From Ligustrum vulgare (taxonomy: Eukaryota > Streptophyta > Magnoliopsida > Lamiales > Oleaceae), in the NCBI GenBank assembly GCA_963555705.1, contig OY743182.1, positions 51,526,592 to 51,590,591 on the forward strand: a DNA stretch of 64,000 nucleotides, written 5' to 3'. The position numbers were made by a program, and so were the translations under genes. Below, one piece after another: positions 11,064-23,396 of the stretch. Below the pieces are notes generated by a model. That model searched no databases. It worked only from the letters and a program-made list of their open reading frames with translations, and had not been told where the DNA came from. Position 1 is the stretch's first letter. Each line of letters opens with the position of its first letter.

Positions 11064-12034
11064 TAATCACAATGTTTTTTTGAAACCACTTTTTAACCAC
11101 ATGATTTAACTCGAAAACATTAAATATTTTTATAAACAAAGAAATTTTACTAAACAGGGGCTAATTTTGTCCAACATAACATGCTTAAAAAAAAGGTGTA
11201 AAAAGAGGACAACTGTATTACATTATATGTTAATGATCTTGATTTCACGTCTTAATCACCTTATTTTTACTATGAATCATGGCAAGGTATTCTTAGCCCA
11301 TATCCAACCTTTTGCCCTTACATCTTGGAACACGTACTTAACTATAAAAATAAAGCAACAAAATAGAATCAAAATCTTATCAACTAACACGGTTTTCGAT
11401 CAAGAGATTGAAATTCACATTGTTAAGTCAAGATAACAAACTTGTTAATAATCACAATAAAAGAAAAATCGCAAAAAGCGTAAAGAAAGACAAAAAAATT
11501 TCTAGATAAAAATTTCCCAGAGGTTTGACGACTGCTTCAACCATAGAATCCACCAACGACATGTTCACCCAAGAACGAGCTAAAAAAACCCATTATATTT
11601 AGTATACATATGACTCAACCTATCAGATCTATACAAAAATAAGAGAAATCAGAGAGATGTTCGCTTATTGTGTACGGATCGCAAAAGTAATAAAGTGTAT
11701 GTAGTTCCCACAAGAATTGAGTAAATTGTATTTTAAATTACGATTCCTTAACTCAAACTATGAAAGCTTTGGTTTGAGAATTTGATTGAAAATTGAAGAT
11801 AAAGATTAAGCTAAAATGGCAAGAAAATTTTGTTTTAAGAAAACGATGAATTAAAGATGTTAGAATTGTAAATTAACTTTGTTCCATCATCAATATTTTG
11901 ACTAAATCATTAAATGCAATCCATGAGTTTTGAAAATTCATATTCCTAATATTGCTAAGACTCAATTTCGGACAAGAATTAACACATTTTCCTACACATG
12001 ATCCGACTATATTTCTATGACGAATACGAATGTT
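11064..12034. other. Intergenic, nothing recognised
   Basis: AT-rich DNA with scattered short frames. No homology, repeat structure or element terminus was identified. Confidence 0.5.
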
Positions 12035-12284
12035 TAAAAAAGCGCGTGCAATTGTTGCACAAGGTATAGTTTATATATTTTTCAAATTTTATAGCGTTCT
12101 GCTTTTGCACATCGTAAAAAGTGACAGTCCATGATTTTTTACAGTGTACTTATAATGCACGCCGTAAATCCCCTGACATTTTTACGGCTTGCAATTGTTG
12201 AACGTCGTAAATAATCTAATTTTATGACATACCTAATTTGCACGTCGTAAATGCATGCCGTAAAATGTCACTTTTATTTTAGTG
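12035..12284. mobile_element. CACTA-type terminus, one end only
   Basis: The stretch ends TTTTATTTTAGTG at 12284 and carries several spaced copies of a GCA(C/T)GTCGTAAA / TTTACGGC motif in both orientations, as subterminal repeats of CACTA elements do. No matching CACTA start was found on the left, so this is a truncated end. It abuts the LINE RNase H fragment exactly at 12285. Confidence 0.55.
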
Positions 12285-12578
12285 ATCAAAGCTTCGGAAT
12301 TAAGAGATATTATTGTCGAAATGGATCCCCAGATAATTTATAACGCTCTTCAACGTCCTCTACCTAATCTTTCACATTTTGGTCTGATACTTGATGATTG
12401 TCAAAAGTTATGCAACAATATAAACAATGTACCCTTCTCTTGTATCTGTCGGTCTGTGAACTCAGTTGCCCATTGACTGGCCCGGATAGCTAGTTCTCGG
12501 TCATGCCCTTTTGAGTGGAAAGGGATTCACCCTCCACTAATTTTTGATGCACTTTGTTTAGATTCAAAAAATGAATGA
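12285..12578 (+). pseudogene. LINE pol fragment, RNase H domain
   Basis: The frame runs 97 codons to a terminal TGA with one internal stop at 12474-12476. It matches the C-terminal RNase H domain of plant L1-type LINEs, with IIVEMDPQIIYNAL, RSVNSVAH and the final IHPPLIFDALCLD. It is a near-copy of 37747-38039. A (TAA)n-rich tail follows at about 12598-12616, as at LINE 3' ends. The upstream part is missing. Confidence 0.8.
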
Positions 12579-12616
12579 ATTTTCTTTCATTTAAAAATAA
12601 TAATAATAATAATAAT

Positions 12617-14020
12617 TTAAAATTTCTAATAAGATTATCATTCAAATGATATTGGGTTTGGGTTTGGGTTTGGGATAGACTGACATAAGTTCATTTGTAT
12701 ATTTTACATGCACGTGAGATATGGCAATGTACACGGGATGAGGGAGGGGACGATGCCGGAAAAGTCTCCGTAGTAACTGGGCGGGAGCATATCGACTTTT
12801 CTTGACCGATTTGTTGGCCTCCTTAATCACACTAATTTCTCCTAGATCAATCAAAATAGAAAAGAAAGAAAATTGGATTTTAAAGAGGGTGTTTCAAATA
12901 GATGTAATTGAATCTGCCAATGGAAGAAATGGGATACTAAGGATGTCGTGAATTACCTTCAGTCTATCTATGATTGAAAAGATGAAAAATTGGTGGGAAA
13001 AAAATAATTACCTAGAAGAAATTGAATTGCCTAAAAATTATTTTCGTGAAAAATATAATTGAAAGTGTTTGATTGGATTAATTTTCTAAGTAAAAAAGTG
13101 GAAAATTTTTCCATTTTTATTGTTTGATTGACATTATTTTTCATGACAAATAAAACTAAATTTAGCTATTTTAATTAATTTTTTTGGGAATTTTTCATAT
13201 ATATATACTTGATAATAATAATGTTAATTTTTGAAGAAAAAAAAGTCAATTTACAACAACTAAGACCAAACAAGGGAAAAAGTGTTTTTCATGCAAGTTG
13301 GAAAATATTTTCTCACCTAAACCCAAAGAAAATATTTTTCTTATTTTCAAGGAAAATTACAAAAATGGAGATAAGATAGGAAATATTTCTCGTGGCAAAA
13401 AAAAAGACAATCAAACACACCAAAATGTGGAAAATGAAAATATCTTCCACAGACGAATTGTGACGTATCAAACTCAGCCTAACAGTCAAAGATTTGCAAA
13501 CTGTCACCATCTCAAATAAACAGTATGTCGAACTTGAGCCATGCTACTTGTACTTGGAGGTTGACATAATACATAAATGGTACAATCCTATGACTTTATC
13601 AATCACGTCAACTTCTAAATCAATACGAACAATCTCGCCCCTCATTTTTGTCATATTTTTTGTCAACTTACAAATACAAGTAGCATTAATATGTCGGGCT
13701 TTAGAAGATTGGGCCTATTTTTTTATAAACAATTTACAAAACAGAGGCCACAAAGGATAATAACAATTAATTAATAACATATACAAATTATTTTTGTTTT
13801 CAGTAATATTCATTTATTTATTTATTTATTATTATTATTATTATTATTTGGTACATAATAGTGTTGTAATCTAGAATTTATAAATTTATTTCTTAGATAA
13901 TAGGAATAATGAGAACTTTTTTATTTCTCTAATAATTGCTAATAATTCATTTTCACGAGTGGTACAATTTATTTCTACTTGATTAAAAGTTCTACTTGAA
14001 TAAATACGTATTTCATTTAG
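12617..14020. repeat. Copy 2 of the triplicated segment
   Basis: Matches 38065-39610 throughout and 5310-6565 more distantly. It contains three GGGTTT units (12653-12673), an AAAGTCTCCG block and a TTATTA microsatellite (about 13825-13850). Small frames inside are not conserved between copies, so no gene is called. Confidence 0.75.
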
Positions 14021-14500
14021 GATCCGTTTAATTGTGAGAGTGGGATTTGGTTGAAACGAATTTCAGGGAATTGAATTTCTGAGAACTTATTTTCCTGGGA
14101 ATTGAAAGTTAATGTATTTGATTGGTTTAATTTTCTAAGTGGAAAAAGTGGAGAGTTTTTCAAGTTTCGTTGTTTGATTAACATTATTTTTCATGAAAAA
14201 TAAAGCAAAATGCTATTTTAATCGAATTTTTTTTTTTTATAATTTTCCACATGTTGTATTTGATAATAATAATGTTAATTTATATAAAAAAAAGTTTAAT
14301 TAACAACAACAAAAGGGACCAAATGAAGCAAAAATGATTTTTCACCTAAGGTGGAAAACCAATTCCCACCAAAGTGGTGGGAAAATGAATTCAACCGAAA
14401 CAAGGAAAATTTCGAAAACCAAGAAAATTTGGAAAACGAATTACATGGAAAATTAAGACAAATAAACGATGCAAAAGTTGGAAAATGTGTTTTCCATAGA
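14021..14500. mobile_element. MITE copy related to 7150-7660
   Basis: Begins near GGATCCGTTTAATTGTGAGAG and shares the GAATTTCAGGGAATTGAATT block and the GAAAAC-rich right half with 7150-7660. The right end is not clean: the sequence passes directly into the pararetrovirus RNase H remnant near 14505. Confidence 0.5.
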
Positions 14501-14504
14501 AAAT

Positions 14505-15066
14505 ATAATGCAAGCAAATGGATCCTTAGATCTGTTTTTAATATTGCAGCCAAATATTTATATGATGCATCTGTTTTAAATATCAGATTATCTTTTTCAT
14601 CTGGTAATCTTAGTTTTGATAAATTTTTGCATTCTTTTTTGAGTGATTTAACATTTTCTATATGCTCTTTACTTCATCCTTTGATATTTATTTTTCTAAG
14701 TAAAACTTGAATTTTATATCTCTTTTTTGAAAGATTTTCAATAAATCCTTCTACATAATTCAAATATCCTAAAAAATTTTGTGTTTGTCCTTTTGATTTT
14801 GATTTATTTGGAAAATTTTCTATCTTCTTAAATATATGGGTTTGTAGTTTTATTCCTCTTTTATCTATTGATAATCCTAAAAGGTCAATTTCATTTTTTC
14901 TATAATAGTTTTTTTTTTTCTTTTGAAAGAACAATTCTTCTTTTTTATATTCATTTATGAATTTTATTAAATGGTTCATATGTTCTTCTTTATTATTAGA
15001 ATATATCAATTTATCATCCACACATACTGTTAAAAATTCATTAAATTTTTTAAATATATTATCCAT
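14505..15066 (-). pseudogene. Remnant A: RT palm/thumb and start of RNase H
   Basis: A 130-aa open piece (15066-14674) contains the RT catalytic region in the form CVDDKLIYS, followed by LLGLSIDKRGI and FLGYLNYVEGFI, the connection motifs of caulimovirid and Gypsy RTs. After a break, a KTDAS motif near 14590 marks the first RNase H aspartate. The rest of RNase H is lost at the MITE junction. Confidence 0.75.
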
Positions 15067-15223
15067 TTTTCTTTAATATATTTGTGGTGTATTTTTTAAA
15101 TCAAAAGGCATAACAATCAATTCATATTTATCTTGAGGTACGAAATGCTATATATTGAATACTATCTTCTTCCATTTTGACTTGTCAGAATCCTGATTTA
15201 CAATCAAATATATAATAATATTG

Positions 15224-15418
15224 TTATCCTTTTGCAAGGTTTATCAAAACTTCTTTATTTGGTAAAAAGTACCCATCAAATTTAGTGTATTTATTTAATT
15301 CTTTATAATTTATTACCATTCTATCTTTTCTTTTAATTTGTTCAACAAGTTTCATAACCATAAAAGTTGGGTTGCTATAGGGTCCATTACTAGGTCTTAT
15401 AAATTTTAGATCAAGCAA
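15224..15418 (-). pseudogene. Remnant A: RT fingers region
   Basis: A 64-aa piece with IRPSNGPYSNPTFMV and RMVINYKELN, the conserved start of caulimovirid reverse transcriptase. It lies one frame away from the palm piece (15066-14674), and the intervening segment has lost its frame. Confidence 0.8.
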
Positions 15419-15805
15419 TTCTTTTGAGTTTTAAATTCTTGTGTATCTTGTATAGTATACATCATTGGTCTTACTCTTATAATGACATTTTCTGTTAGTT
15501 TTATTTTAGCTCTAGGATGATGTAGTTTTCAAAGTAATAATGGATTTTCGCCATAATTTTTTTCCAATTGATCAATGATTTTTTCCATACTTAATTGTAT
15601 TTATGTTTTTAAGACTTTTTTGTATATTATTCTTTTATCTCATTTTATATAGTTGGTTTTTTCTCTCATTTACCACCACGCTGGACTGGCTGAAATCTAT
15701 ATGATTTAAATTCTTTTGGTATTTTTAATAAATGTGCACATGATATTTGTAGCATTATCATATAATTGTTTTGTTTGTAGTATTGAAATTGTTAAATAAA
15801 GTCAT

Positions 15806-16763
15806 TGTTGGATATTGGTTAAATAAATCGAGAATTGAAAATCGATTAAAGTGACTTCGTGTCGACTTTGGCCAAATACTCAAAAGCTCGACTCAGTCCG
15901 TTTAGGCAAAATTGTTTGCCACTTCTCCGCTTCGGGGCGCACAAACGGGGATCGACCTACCCGGTCAGGTCGCGGGGGTCGAGGGGGTAGCGCCCCCCGT
16001 GGGGGCTCGGAGGGCAACGCCCCCGAAAGAGAATTTTGATTTCTCTGCATGTATTGAAGGGTATGTTTGGTATTTCGAAAACCAATATCGGATGAATGAG
16101 AAATTACGAAAAAGGATGAAAATCAGGTCAAAATATTTGACCGTGCGACCGCACGGTTAGTAAACCGCGCGATCACACGTCAATTTTATTTTCGGGTTTT
16201 TGAGTAAGACCGTGCGAAAGCACGATCTATAACCGTGCGGCCGCACGGTTGTCCGGCCAGAAGGTACCTTTTCATAAATGTGCATTATTTGGAAAGGTGC
16301 ATGGTTTGGGCCTCAACCATTTCGTCCACACCCTTTCATGATCTATATATAGGACTCTTTGGGTGTCCTATTCCTCACTTTTTGATATGCAAAACATCTC
16401 TCATCCTCACTTCTCTCCAAAATCAAAATCATTTCATTTCATTTTGATATTCTTTCATTTCATCCTTGGAGTACATAAGCCTAATTTTGTCCTAATTTTG
16501 GTTTGTTGTACTTGTATTTTGGAGTGCTACAAACACAAGTATAGCCGTTGTATCTTGGGAGTCGATTGCCGAAATCCGTAGGCACCGTTGCGGGGCAAAT
16601 TCGACTTAAGGACAAAGAGTCCAACTCTTGCCTCGGCTTTTTCCCTTTTTTCTTCTTCTTCTTGTTTGTACTTTCCTTGCCGTTACTCTGTCCAAATCTC
16701 GGCTTGGATTTACAAATTTTCATTCTACTTATTTGGCGTCACTATTCACAATTCCACCCAACA
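15806..16763 (+). mobile_element. Solo LTR, 958 bp, with target duplication
   Basis: Begins TGTTGG and ends CCAACA, and is flanked by the exact 5-bp duplication GTCAT (15801-15805, 16764-16768). No internal region is present, so it is a solo LTR left by recombination. A TATA-like CTATATATAGG near 16343 supports the plus orientation. It carries a GC-rich tract (about 15930-16030) and palindromic CCGTGCG/CGCACGG motifs, including a perfect 20-bp palindrome at 16231-16250. It interrupts the viral remnant between protease and RT. Confidence 0.9.
16231..16250. repeat. Perfect 20-bp palindrome in the solo LTR
   Basis: AACCGTGCGGCCGCACGGTT is its own reverse complement. Imperfect relatives sit at about 16140-16160 and 16208-16226. 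Such CG-rich palindromes may be protein-binding or methylation targets; no factor is identified. Confidence 0.85.
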
Positions 16764-17864
16764 GTCATTTCCTAGTAGTATGTTACATTCTAATTTTTCA
16801 TAACTATATATTTTCTTTATTACTATTTGTTTACTTCCAAGTATTATATTGACTTTATTAGCACTATTAATTATTTGTGTATTTTCTTCTGTTACTCCTT
16901 TTATTTTTATTTTATTATTGGCATCCAATGTGTTTTATTATAAAACTTTTAAATATCGTTATATCACTTTATGTATCAACTAAGGCACATGTTGTTATAT
17001 TTGTTTCTACAATGGTAACTTGTATATAAACAGCTAATGAAAAACTTATTTGATTATTCATTCAGCTTTTCTACATATGATAGTTTGATTATTATAGGTT
17101 ATATACATTCCTTCTTTTTTATATTATAATCTTCCAATCCATTTAGGAAACGCATTCCTAATAATATATGAGGGCTTATTCCATATTACTATCTGTGGTA
17201 CTAAAAGATTAATTCATTCTATCTTTATTGGTACTTTGACTTCTAGTACAGTAGTATGTAATTGTCCATCGAAATTTATATATCTCTATGGTTCAGTTCT
17301 ATGGGTTATTTGACACAGAATGGAAGTAAGAATTTATACCAGCATAAATTCAAAGAAACACAAACTTGAATCCACCAGGAAAAGAAAGTTTTATTTCAAA
17401 TGAATGAATGCTAATTGAATGACAAAACAACTAACAAAATGCTATAGAGCGCTGTAAAACGATTCCGAAAACGTATTATAATAAGAAATCTGACACCGGT
17501 ACAAAAAGTTATGGCCGTTTGTTCGAAGTCCCTGTTTTCTTGGTTAATTTTCTATCTATTACCTCTTCAAACTCCAACTCCATTTGTTCTACATCATTAT
17601 TAACCCTTTATTCTTGTTTGAAGCTATATGACATTCACTAGCTCCTATATCTGTTAATATATTTAATCTTTTTATATGTTTTTTTCCATTAAAATATTCA
17701 CCTTCTATTTTTATATTTCCAGCAATTTTATAGACTTTTATTTCTCTTGTATTACTAGTTTCTCCTAATTGTTTTCTATTAGGCAAACTACGACTTTTTA
17801 ATATTCTAATTAATCTTCCATCTTCAAATGTTATTTTATTATTAGGGTATTCTTCCTCTCTCAA
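16746..17864 (-). pseudogene. Remnant A: retroviral-type aspartic protease, split
   Basis: The N-terminal piece (17864-17589) carries LTDIGASECHIA, a form of the D-T/S-G-A active site with Thr replaced by Ile. The C-terminal piece (16928-16746) ends ECNILLGND, the typical flap/C-terminal ILGND motif. The gap between them is about 600 bases longer than a protease needs, so extra DNA (about 17300-17560) is probably inserted. Confidence 0.6.
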
Positions 17865-18212
17865 TTCTATTATTTCGGGTTTATTTTTTGTTATGCTAAG
17901 TTCATAAATTTCCGAGACTAAATTTATCTGTTTATTTGGTCCACAATTTTACTAATGCCATTACATTATTTATTTATGAACTTCTATATATGATTTTTTA
18001 TGATAAATATTTCCATAATTAGAATTGGTGAATATACATAATGCTCTATATTTTATAATCATAATTTGATCTCCAAGTTGCATTATATCATTTCTATGTA
18101 GTTTGAAATGTAAGCCTAAAACTTCCTTAAAGTTTTTTTCTTTTAATGAAATACAATATTATGGATAACATGTAAATATTAGTTTTTGATATGCTAGGTT
18201 TCTATTCGCTAA

Positions 18213-19840
18213 AATCGTATACCGTAAGTGCACGGTTCGCGTTCAAGTAGTAAAGTGGACTAAAAAATCCGGGTTATCGTACCCACGAGGATTGATTGAT
18301 TTGTGACTAAAATTATTGATTTCATTTTAAAAGAAAAGTCAAGTAACATAAGAAGTTGGTTTGATGGTGAATACTAACTAACATAAATTAGAATATGGCG
18401 ATATGAAAAACTAGTTAATTAAAGCAAATAGACAACAATATGTAAAAACTAGAATTAAAACTAATTATCCAAAGTAAACTAATGACAACAAGAACTTGGT
18501 GATTAAACTAATTAGAAAACATGAAACAAGGTGAATTAAGTTTTTATAACTACACTAATTTCTTCTTTCAAAAATCAATTAGTGGTAGTTAATCAATTAA
18601 CCAAATTATATGAGAAATTTTAAATTTAACCTAACATGTATAATAAATTCCAATAAGAACCTAGCATAATGACAAACATTTTAAAAGCTACAAAAAATAT
18701 AAACAACATTCATAATCACAAATACATAAACATAAATACCCACAATCCAAAAACAACATAAAATGCTTAATAACTTTAAACTAATTACAAATTCCAACAC
18801 AATAACATTAACCCATAATAAACTAACAATAACATTTAACAAATAACATAAACATATGAAAAATACTTAAAATAAAGATTAAAAACAAGATAATAAAGAA
18901 AAATCCCCTTTTTGTAATGTTCTTGAAGTGAAAACCCAAGAATCCTTCACTTTGAATCAAGTTTCTTCATCAACCATTAATATCTTCAACAACTCAAACA
19001 TAAAACATTAAATGCACTCAAAGTATATGACATTTATGGTAGAACTTTGAGAAAATACCAAAAATTAAAAACTTAAACTACAACAAAAGGATGAAATGTA
19101 GAAAAAGAACACAAAAACATTAAAACATTAATTAAGCATTGCATTAAATGAGGTAAATGTTAAGAGAAAATATAAGAAAAATGGAAAAGAGGCAAGACTT
19201 ACATGATGCCCTTGCAAAAATTTGATTTTTTCTATTTATAATACCCTAAAAATCATCCAAAAATCCTAAAAAAAGGCTAAGATCCGCGTAAAAGAGTCAT
19301 ATGGGCCGAACCGGATCGGCCGGGTTGACCCGGACAGTTTTTTTTTTTCATTTTAAAGCCGCCCGATCGTTCGCGGTTCATTTTCGAACGACAAGTTTGT
19401 CTCGGGTCCGTTTTGAGGTCCAATTCGAGCCACGCGTTCACGTGGCTCAGCTGGAGGGTGATTTTGCAGCTAAGTCCCTTCCGTAATTGCCATTAAGTCC
19501 TCCATCTTTTAATCTTGAGAAATTTAGTCCCCAATTTTTCATATTTCTATCAAGTAGGTCATTCTAAAATTGCACTTTTGGTCCTTCAACTTTTGAAATT
19601 TTGCATTTTGGTCCCTCGTTTAATTGTGCAACTTGTCCAAGACTTCCCGAAAGTGACAAAATGGTCCCCAAACTTGGAATTTCAGCAGAATCTTCACTCC
19701 TTTTGTGATTTTTTGCCTCGAACTTGGACATTAACCTATTTAAACACAAAATATGCATGAATTAGTAGATATTTGCTCAATATATTCCAAAATAAGCTAG
19801 TTTAAAGGTATAAAAAATGTATAAAAATGCACTTAACAAT
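18213..19840. repeat. Unclassified repeat inserted in remnant A
   Basis: Begins near GTAAGTGCACGG and ends near AAATGCACTTAAC, giving short inverted ends (GTAAGTGCA / TGCACTTAA). It separates the viral protease from the viral CCHC region by about 1.6 kb of unrelated DNA with a GC-rich part (19280-19480). A similar right end occurs at about 49100-49135. The class is not known and no clear target duplication was found. Confidence 0.5.
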
Positions 19841-20424
19841 TTCCTTCTATAGTTCCTATATGATTATCCTTAAAATTTATTATTCTTCCATCGTGTAAAC
19901 TTACATTTAAGAATCTATCACTTCTCTAAATAAGGATTTAAACATTGTTTGTATTCCTGTTAAATAAACATATTGAATCTTTTCATTTTGTTTTTTATTG
20001 ATTTTTTTTAGTAGTTCTATAACTTTATTTTTTGTTAAAATCTTTAATTTATGTGTTCCTTTAGTTGTTCTAACATCTATTGCTTTTTCAGTTTTTTTAT
20101 ATTCATTTGTTGTTATCATTTCTCTTCTCCATATTCTATCTAAAAATTTTCATTTTCATATTTTCAAATCTAAGGATAACTTTTGTATCTTCTTAAATTT
20201 ATTATTATCAAATGTTCCTTTTAATCTATAAAACCATCTATTCCTTCATATTCTTGTGCATCTATGTTTTTTTTTTATTTCTTTATTCAGATTCAGATTT
20301 ATTTATTTTTAAATCTGTTTCACTTATGTAAATTTCTCGATCATAATATTCTCCAATATCAGATATTTCACTTAATTCATCCTCTATTTCTATATTTCTT
20401 TTGTAATATTTTGACTTTTTCTTA

Positions 20425-20480
20425 TTACAATCAGAGCTTATATATCATATTTTCTCACAATTTCAACACTTACATTGGCT
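20425..20480 (-). pseudogene. Remnant A: CCHC zinc knuckle
   Basis: On the minus strand the sequence reads as a C-x-C knuckle (CKC, NCEKI, SSDC) with two in-frame stops, followed by a Lys-rich then acidic segment. This matches the nucleic-acid-binding end of caulimovirid coat proteins. Confidence 0.6.
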
Positions 20481-21310
20481 TTTATCTTTTTTTATAAGGT
20501 TTATTTTTCTGTTTTTTATTTGGATTATATTTTCTTTTATAATATCATCTCCTAGGTTTTATATATTTTTTCTTGAAATTTATAAATTTTTTGAACTTTC
20601 TATTTCTATATTTTTTTCTTTCAGGATTACATCCTCATTGTATAAGTTTTTCCATATCTTTACAACATATTCTAGTCAATTTTCCTGATTTTTTCAATAG
20701 TTGTTTTTGTTGACATATGTATGCTAATCTTTCAAATAGATATTTTATCTTTGATCCTAAGTTCTAGGTATTTCAGGGTTGTCTTTAACAAATTTCTCAA
20801 ATTCTATTTTAAAATATATTTCCCATGAACCTGATAATTTATTATAATACATGTCTTTTTATACTTCTTGATTTTCATTACCATAGAATTGAACATAATA
20901 TTAATCTTTAAATTCACAAGTGTATTTTTTAATTTTACACGTATCACAAATTGTTAAATTTATTAATTTGACCCTAGCCTTATCTTTTTCTCTTATTGAT
21001 TCTTTTTAAGTATTATTTATCTAATTTTCTCCTATAAATTCATCTGCAATGTATTCTAGTCTTTGTATACCTTCTCTATCCGATTTTGTTATTTCTGTTT
21101 GAACATATCTTCTTATTAATGTTTTTGTATCATTACTAATTCATTCTCACCAGTTTCTAACATTTCATTCAGAGGATGTAACTAAGAAATCTATTATTCG
21201 TTCTGTACTTTAACTTTTCCATGTATCATCTTTATTATATAAAAAGAATAATATCATTGAATCTGTCCAAGGTAATAAGTCTTTTTTAGTATCTATTTTA
21301 CAATCTAAAT

Positions 21311-22250
21311 CTAGTTTTGTTCCTCCATGATTAATAGGTTTGTAATAATTATCATCTGATTCAAATCTATCTTTATATTTATTTCCTTTAGGTGATTGTC
21401 TATCTCTAATCTTGTCGTAATATTGTCTATGTGATTTACTATATAGAGAAGTGCATAACTTTCATCTTGATTTTGTAATTCTCTTTTAGAGGTTCCTATT
21501 GGAGCTGGATTCAGTGCTCTTCCAGTATTTATTAAAACTTGATATTCATTTAAATTATCTAGACTTAATTGGTCAAAGTTTTCTATAAGTAAATCTAATT
21601 TCTTCATTCATCTTTACTTTATTTTTCTTCGACTTTTAATGTTCCTAAAGTTTTTTCTATGAATTTTTGTAACTCTAGTTCTTCTTCTAATATTTTTGGC
21701 AATATATTTTTTTTCTAAATTCATCATCCATACTTCCTGCTTCTACCACAATTCTTTCTTGTTCAATGTTTTTCGTTCCTATTCTAAACATTTCTTGTTC
21801 TATAAGTTTTTTGTCCATTTTCTTATTCTTATTTTTATTATTTTCCTTGAACTCTCTAATCTCAAGTTTTAGTATATTTATGTCACTTCTTGCTTCTTTT
21901 AATTCATTTTTAACTTCTTAAATTGAGTTTTTTGTACTTTGAATAATCTGTCATATATATCATCTATTTTTGTTTCTAATTTTTTTATTCTTTCCTCCAT
22001 TGATATCAATTTATCATCTTTTCTTATTCTTTCACTTATTTTTTCTATTTTTTCTATAATCATTCCAATTTTATTTTGATTAATTAATTCTTCTGACTTT
22101 CTTTGAAATTCTTTTAAAATCTCTTCATTTATGTTTTTGACATCTCCTATCGTGTCTTTTTAATTCTTTAAACTGTACTGTTAATCTATTTTGGATACCG
22201 GGTAATTTTTCATTAACATTTTTATCTTATATATTTGACTACTGTAATTC
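21311..22250 (-). pseudogene. Remnant A: coat protein / N-terminal region
   Basis: The open piece 21607-21311 contains YQVLINTGRALNPAPIG and is placed upstream of the CCHC knuckle as coat-protein sequence is in this family. The preceding 21640-22250 reads as interrupted Lys/Glu/Ile-rich coiled-coil-like sequence. Assignment rests on position and style rather than a decisive motif. Confidence 0.45.
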
Positions 22251-22290
22251 TTCAATAACTATTTTGTCTTGTGCATTTGTATTTTGGGGT

Positions 22291-22882
22291 ATTAATACAA
22301 TTACCCTTATTTTTGGACCATTTACAAAATTACACTTTTGAAATTTTTAGGAAGTAAAAATACTTTGTAAATTTTGGGTGCCACTTTTTTAATATTTTTG
22401 TCACTTTTTTATTTCTTTTTAATAATTTTGTCACTTATTTTTAAAAAAATTGATATCTACGTTACTTTCTCAATCAAATATAAATTAAAACCTTAGAATA
22501 AATTCATGACTTGTTAATTTTATTCTAAATATTGGAATAATTGTGCCTTTTTTTTTAAAAAAAAAAAAGTGATGTATTGTCATTTTTATCACTTTTTCTT
22601 TTAACTAAAAACGTGACAATTTGTCAATTTTTTCTACTTGAAGGTCAATTTCATTTTTTTCAATATTCATCATTGGCTAACAAATTATATAAGTCCACAA
22701 ATATTAATAGATACATTACACAATGTCACTTTTTTTTCCTTATCACTTTTTGTTTTGACTCGTCTTCACTTTTAATTAAAAAGTGATACGGTGTCACTTT
22801 TTAGTAAAACAAAGTAACTTTTTGCTACTTGAATGTCACTTTTTCAGTTTTTAATTCTTGTCACTTTTTTTAAATAAAAAGT
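22291..22882. repeat. GTCACTTTTT-rich repeat, left part
   Basis: The motif GTCACTTTTT and its complement AAAAAGTGAC occur many times in both orientations. The same motif array resumes at 30314-30900, so the CACTA element 22886-30310 was inserted inside one such block. Confidence 0.65.
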
Positions 22883-22899
22883 GACCACTACAAGAAAAA

Positions 22900-23310
22900 A
22901 GGCATTTTGCAACATGCAAACGATAACATTCGTTAATTGCATGTTGCTAAAAGGGATCTATCGCAATATTCATTTGTTGCATGTTGCATTTGATTCATTT
23001 ATTTGAGTTTTAGCAACCTTCAGTAAGTGAGTATTGTTAATAATAAGCTTTTGAAATATTCAAAAAATGTTACCTTTAGTTTGACCTTTTGCAACGCATA
23101 ATACGTGTTGGGAAATGCTATCATTTGGCAACCCGCAAAAGGCTAGTGCTCGTTCCCAAAGGATAGGGTTTCCCAGTGCACAACGCGCGTTGCAAAAGGG
23201 GTACCTTTTGCAACTCGCAATGCGCGTTGTCAAATGGTAGCTTTTTGCAACACGCAATACAAGTTGTCAATGATTAGCTTTTTGCAACGCGCATGGCTCA
23301 TTGCTAAAGG
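22900..23310. repeat. Left subterminal repeats of the CACTA element
   Basis: Repeated units alternate TTTTGCAAC and GCAACGCGC/GCGCGTTGC in both orientations, for example around 23178-23240. In CACTA families such motifs bind the element-encoded accessory protein. Confidence 0.7.
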
Positions 23311-23396
23311 ATTTTGGGATTAAATTTTACATTTACCGATAGTTGAGACTAAATTACAAATCTCAAATCTTTAAATATCAAAACCTACCTAAACCT

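Larger units (their letters stand above)
14505..22290 (-). mobile_element. Degenerate endogenous Caulimoviridae remnant A
   Basis: Read on the minus strand, recognisable pieces appear in pararetrovirus order: coiled-coil and coat region (about 22250-21311), CCHC knuckle (20480-20425), aspartic protease (17864-16746), RT (15420-14674) and the start of RNase H (about 14610-14505). Every piece is broken by stops and frameshifts. Two insertions split it: a solo LTR (15806-16763) and a repeat near 18213-19840. The composition is extremely AT-rich compared with copy B (50200-57348), and the RT is clearly a different type. Genus cannot be assigned; no movement protein was recognised. Confidence 0.75.

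Noticed and set aside
12653..12673. Interstitial telomere repeat
   Set aside because: The unit is GGGTTT and not the plant TTTAGGG, and only a few units are present.
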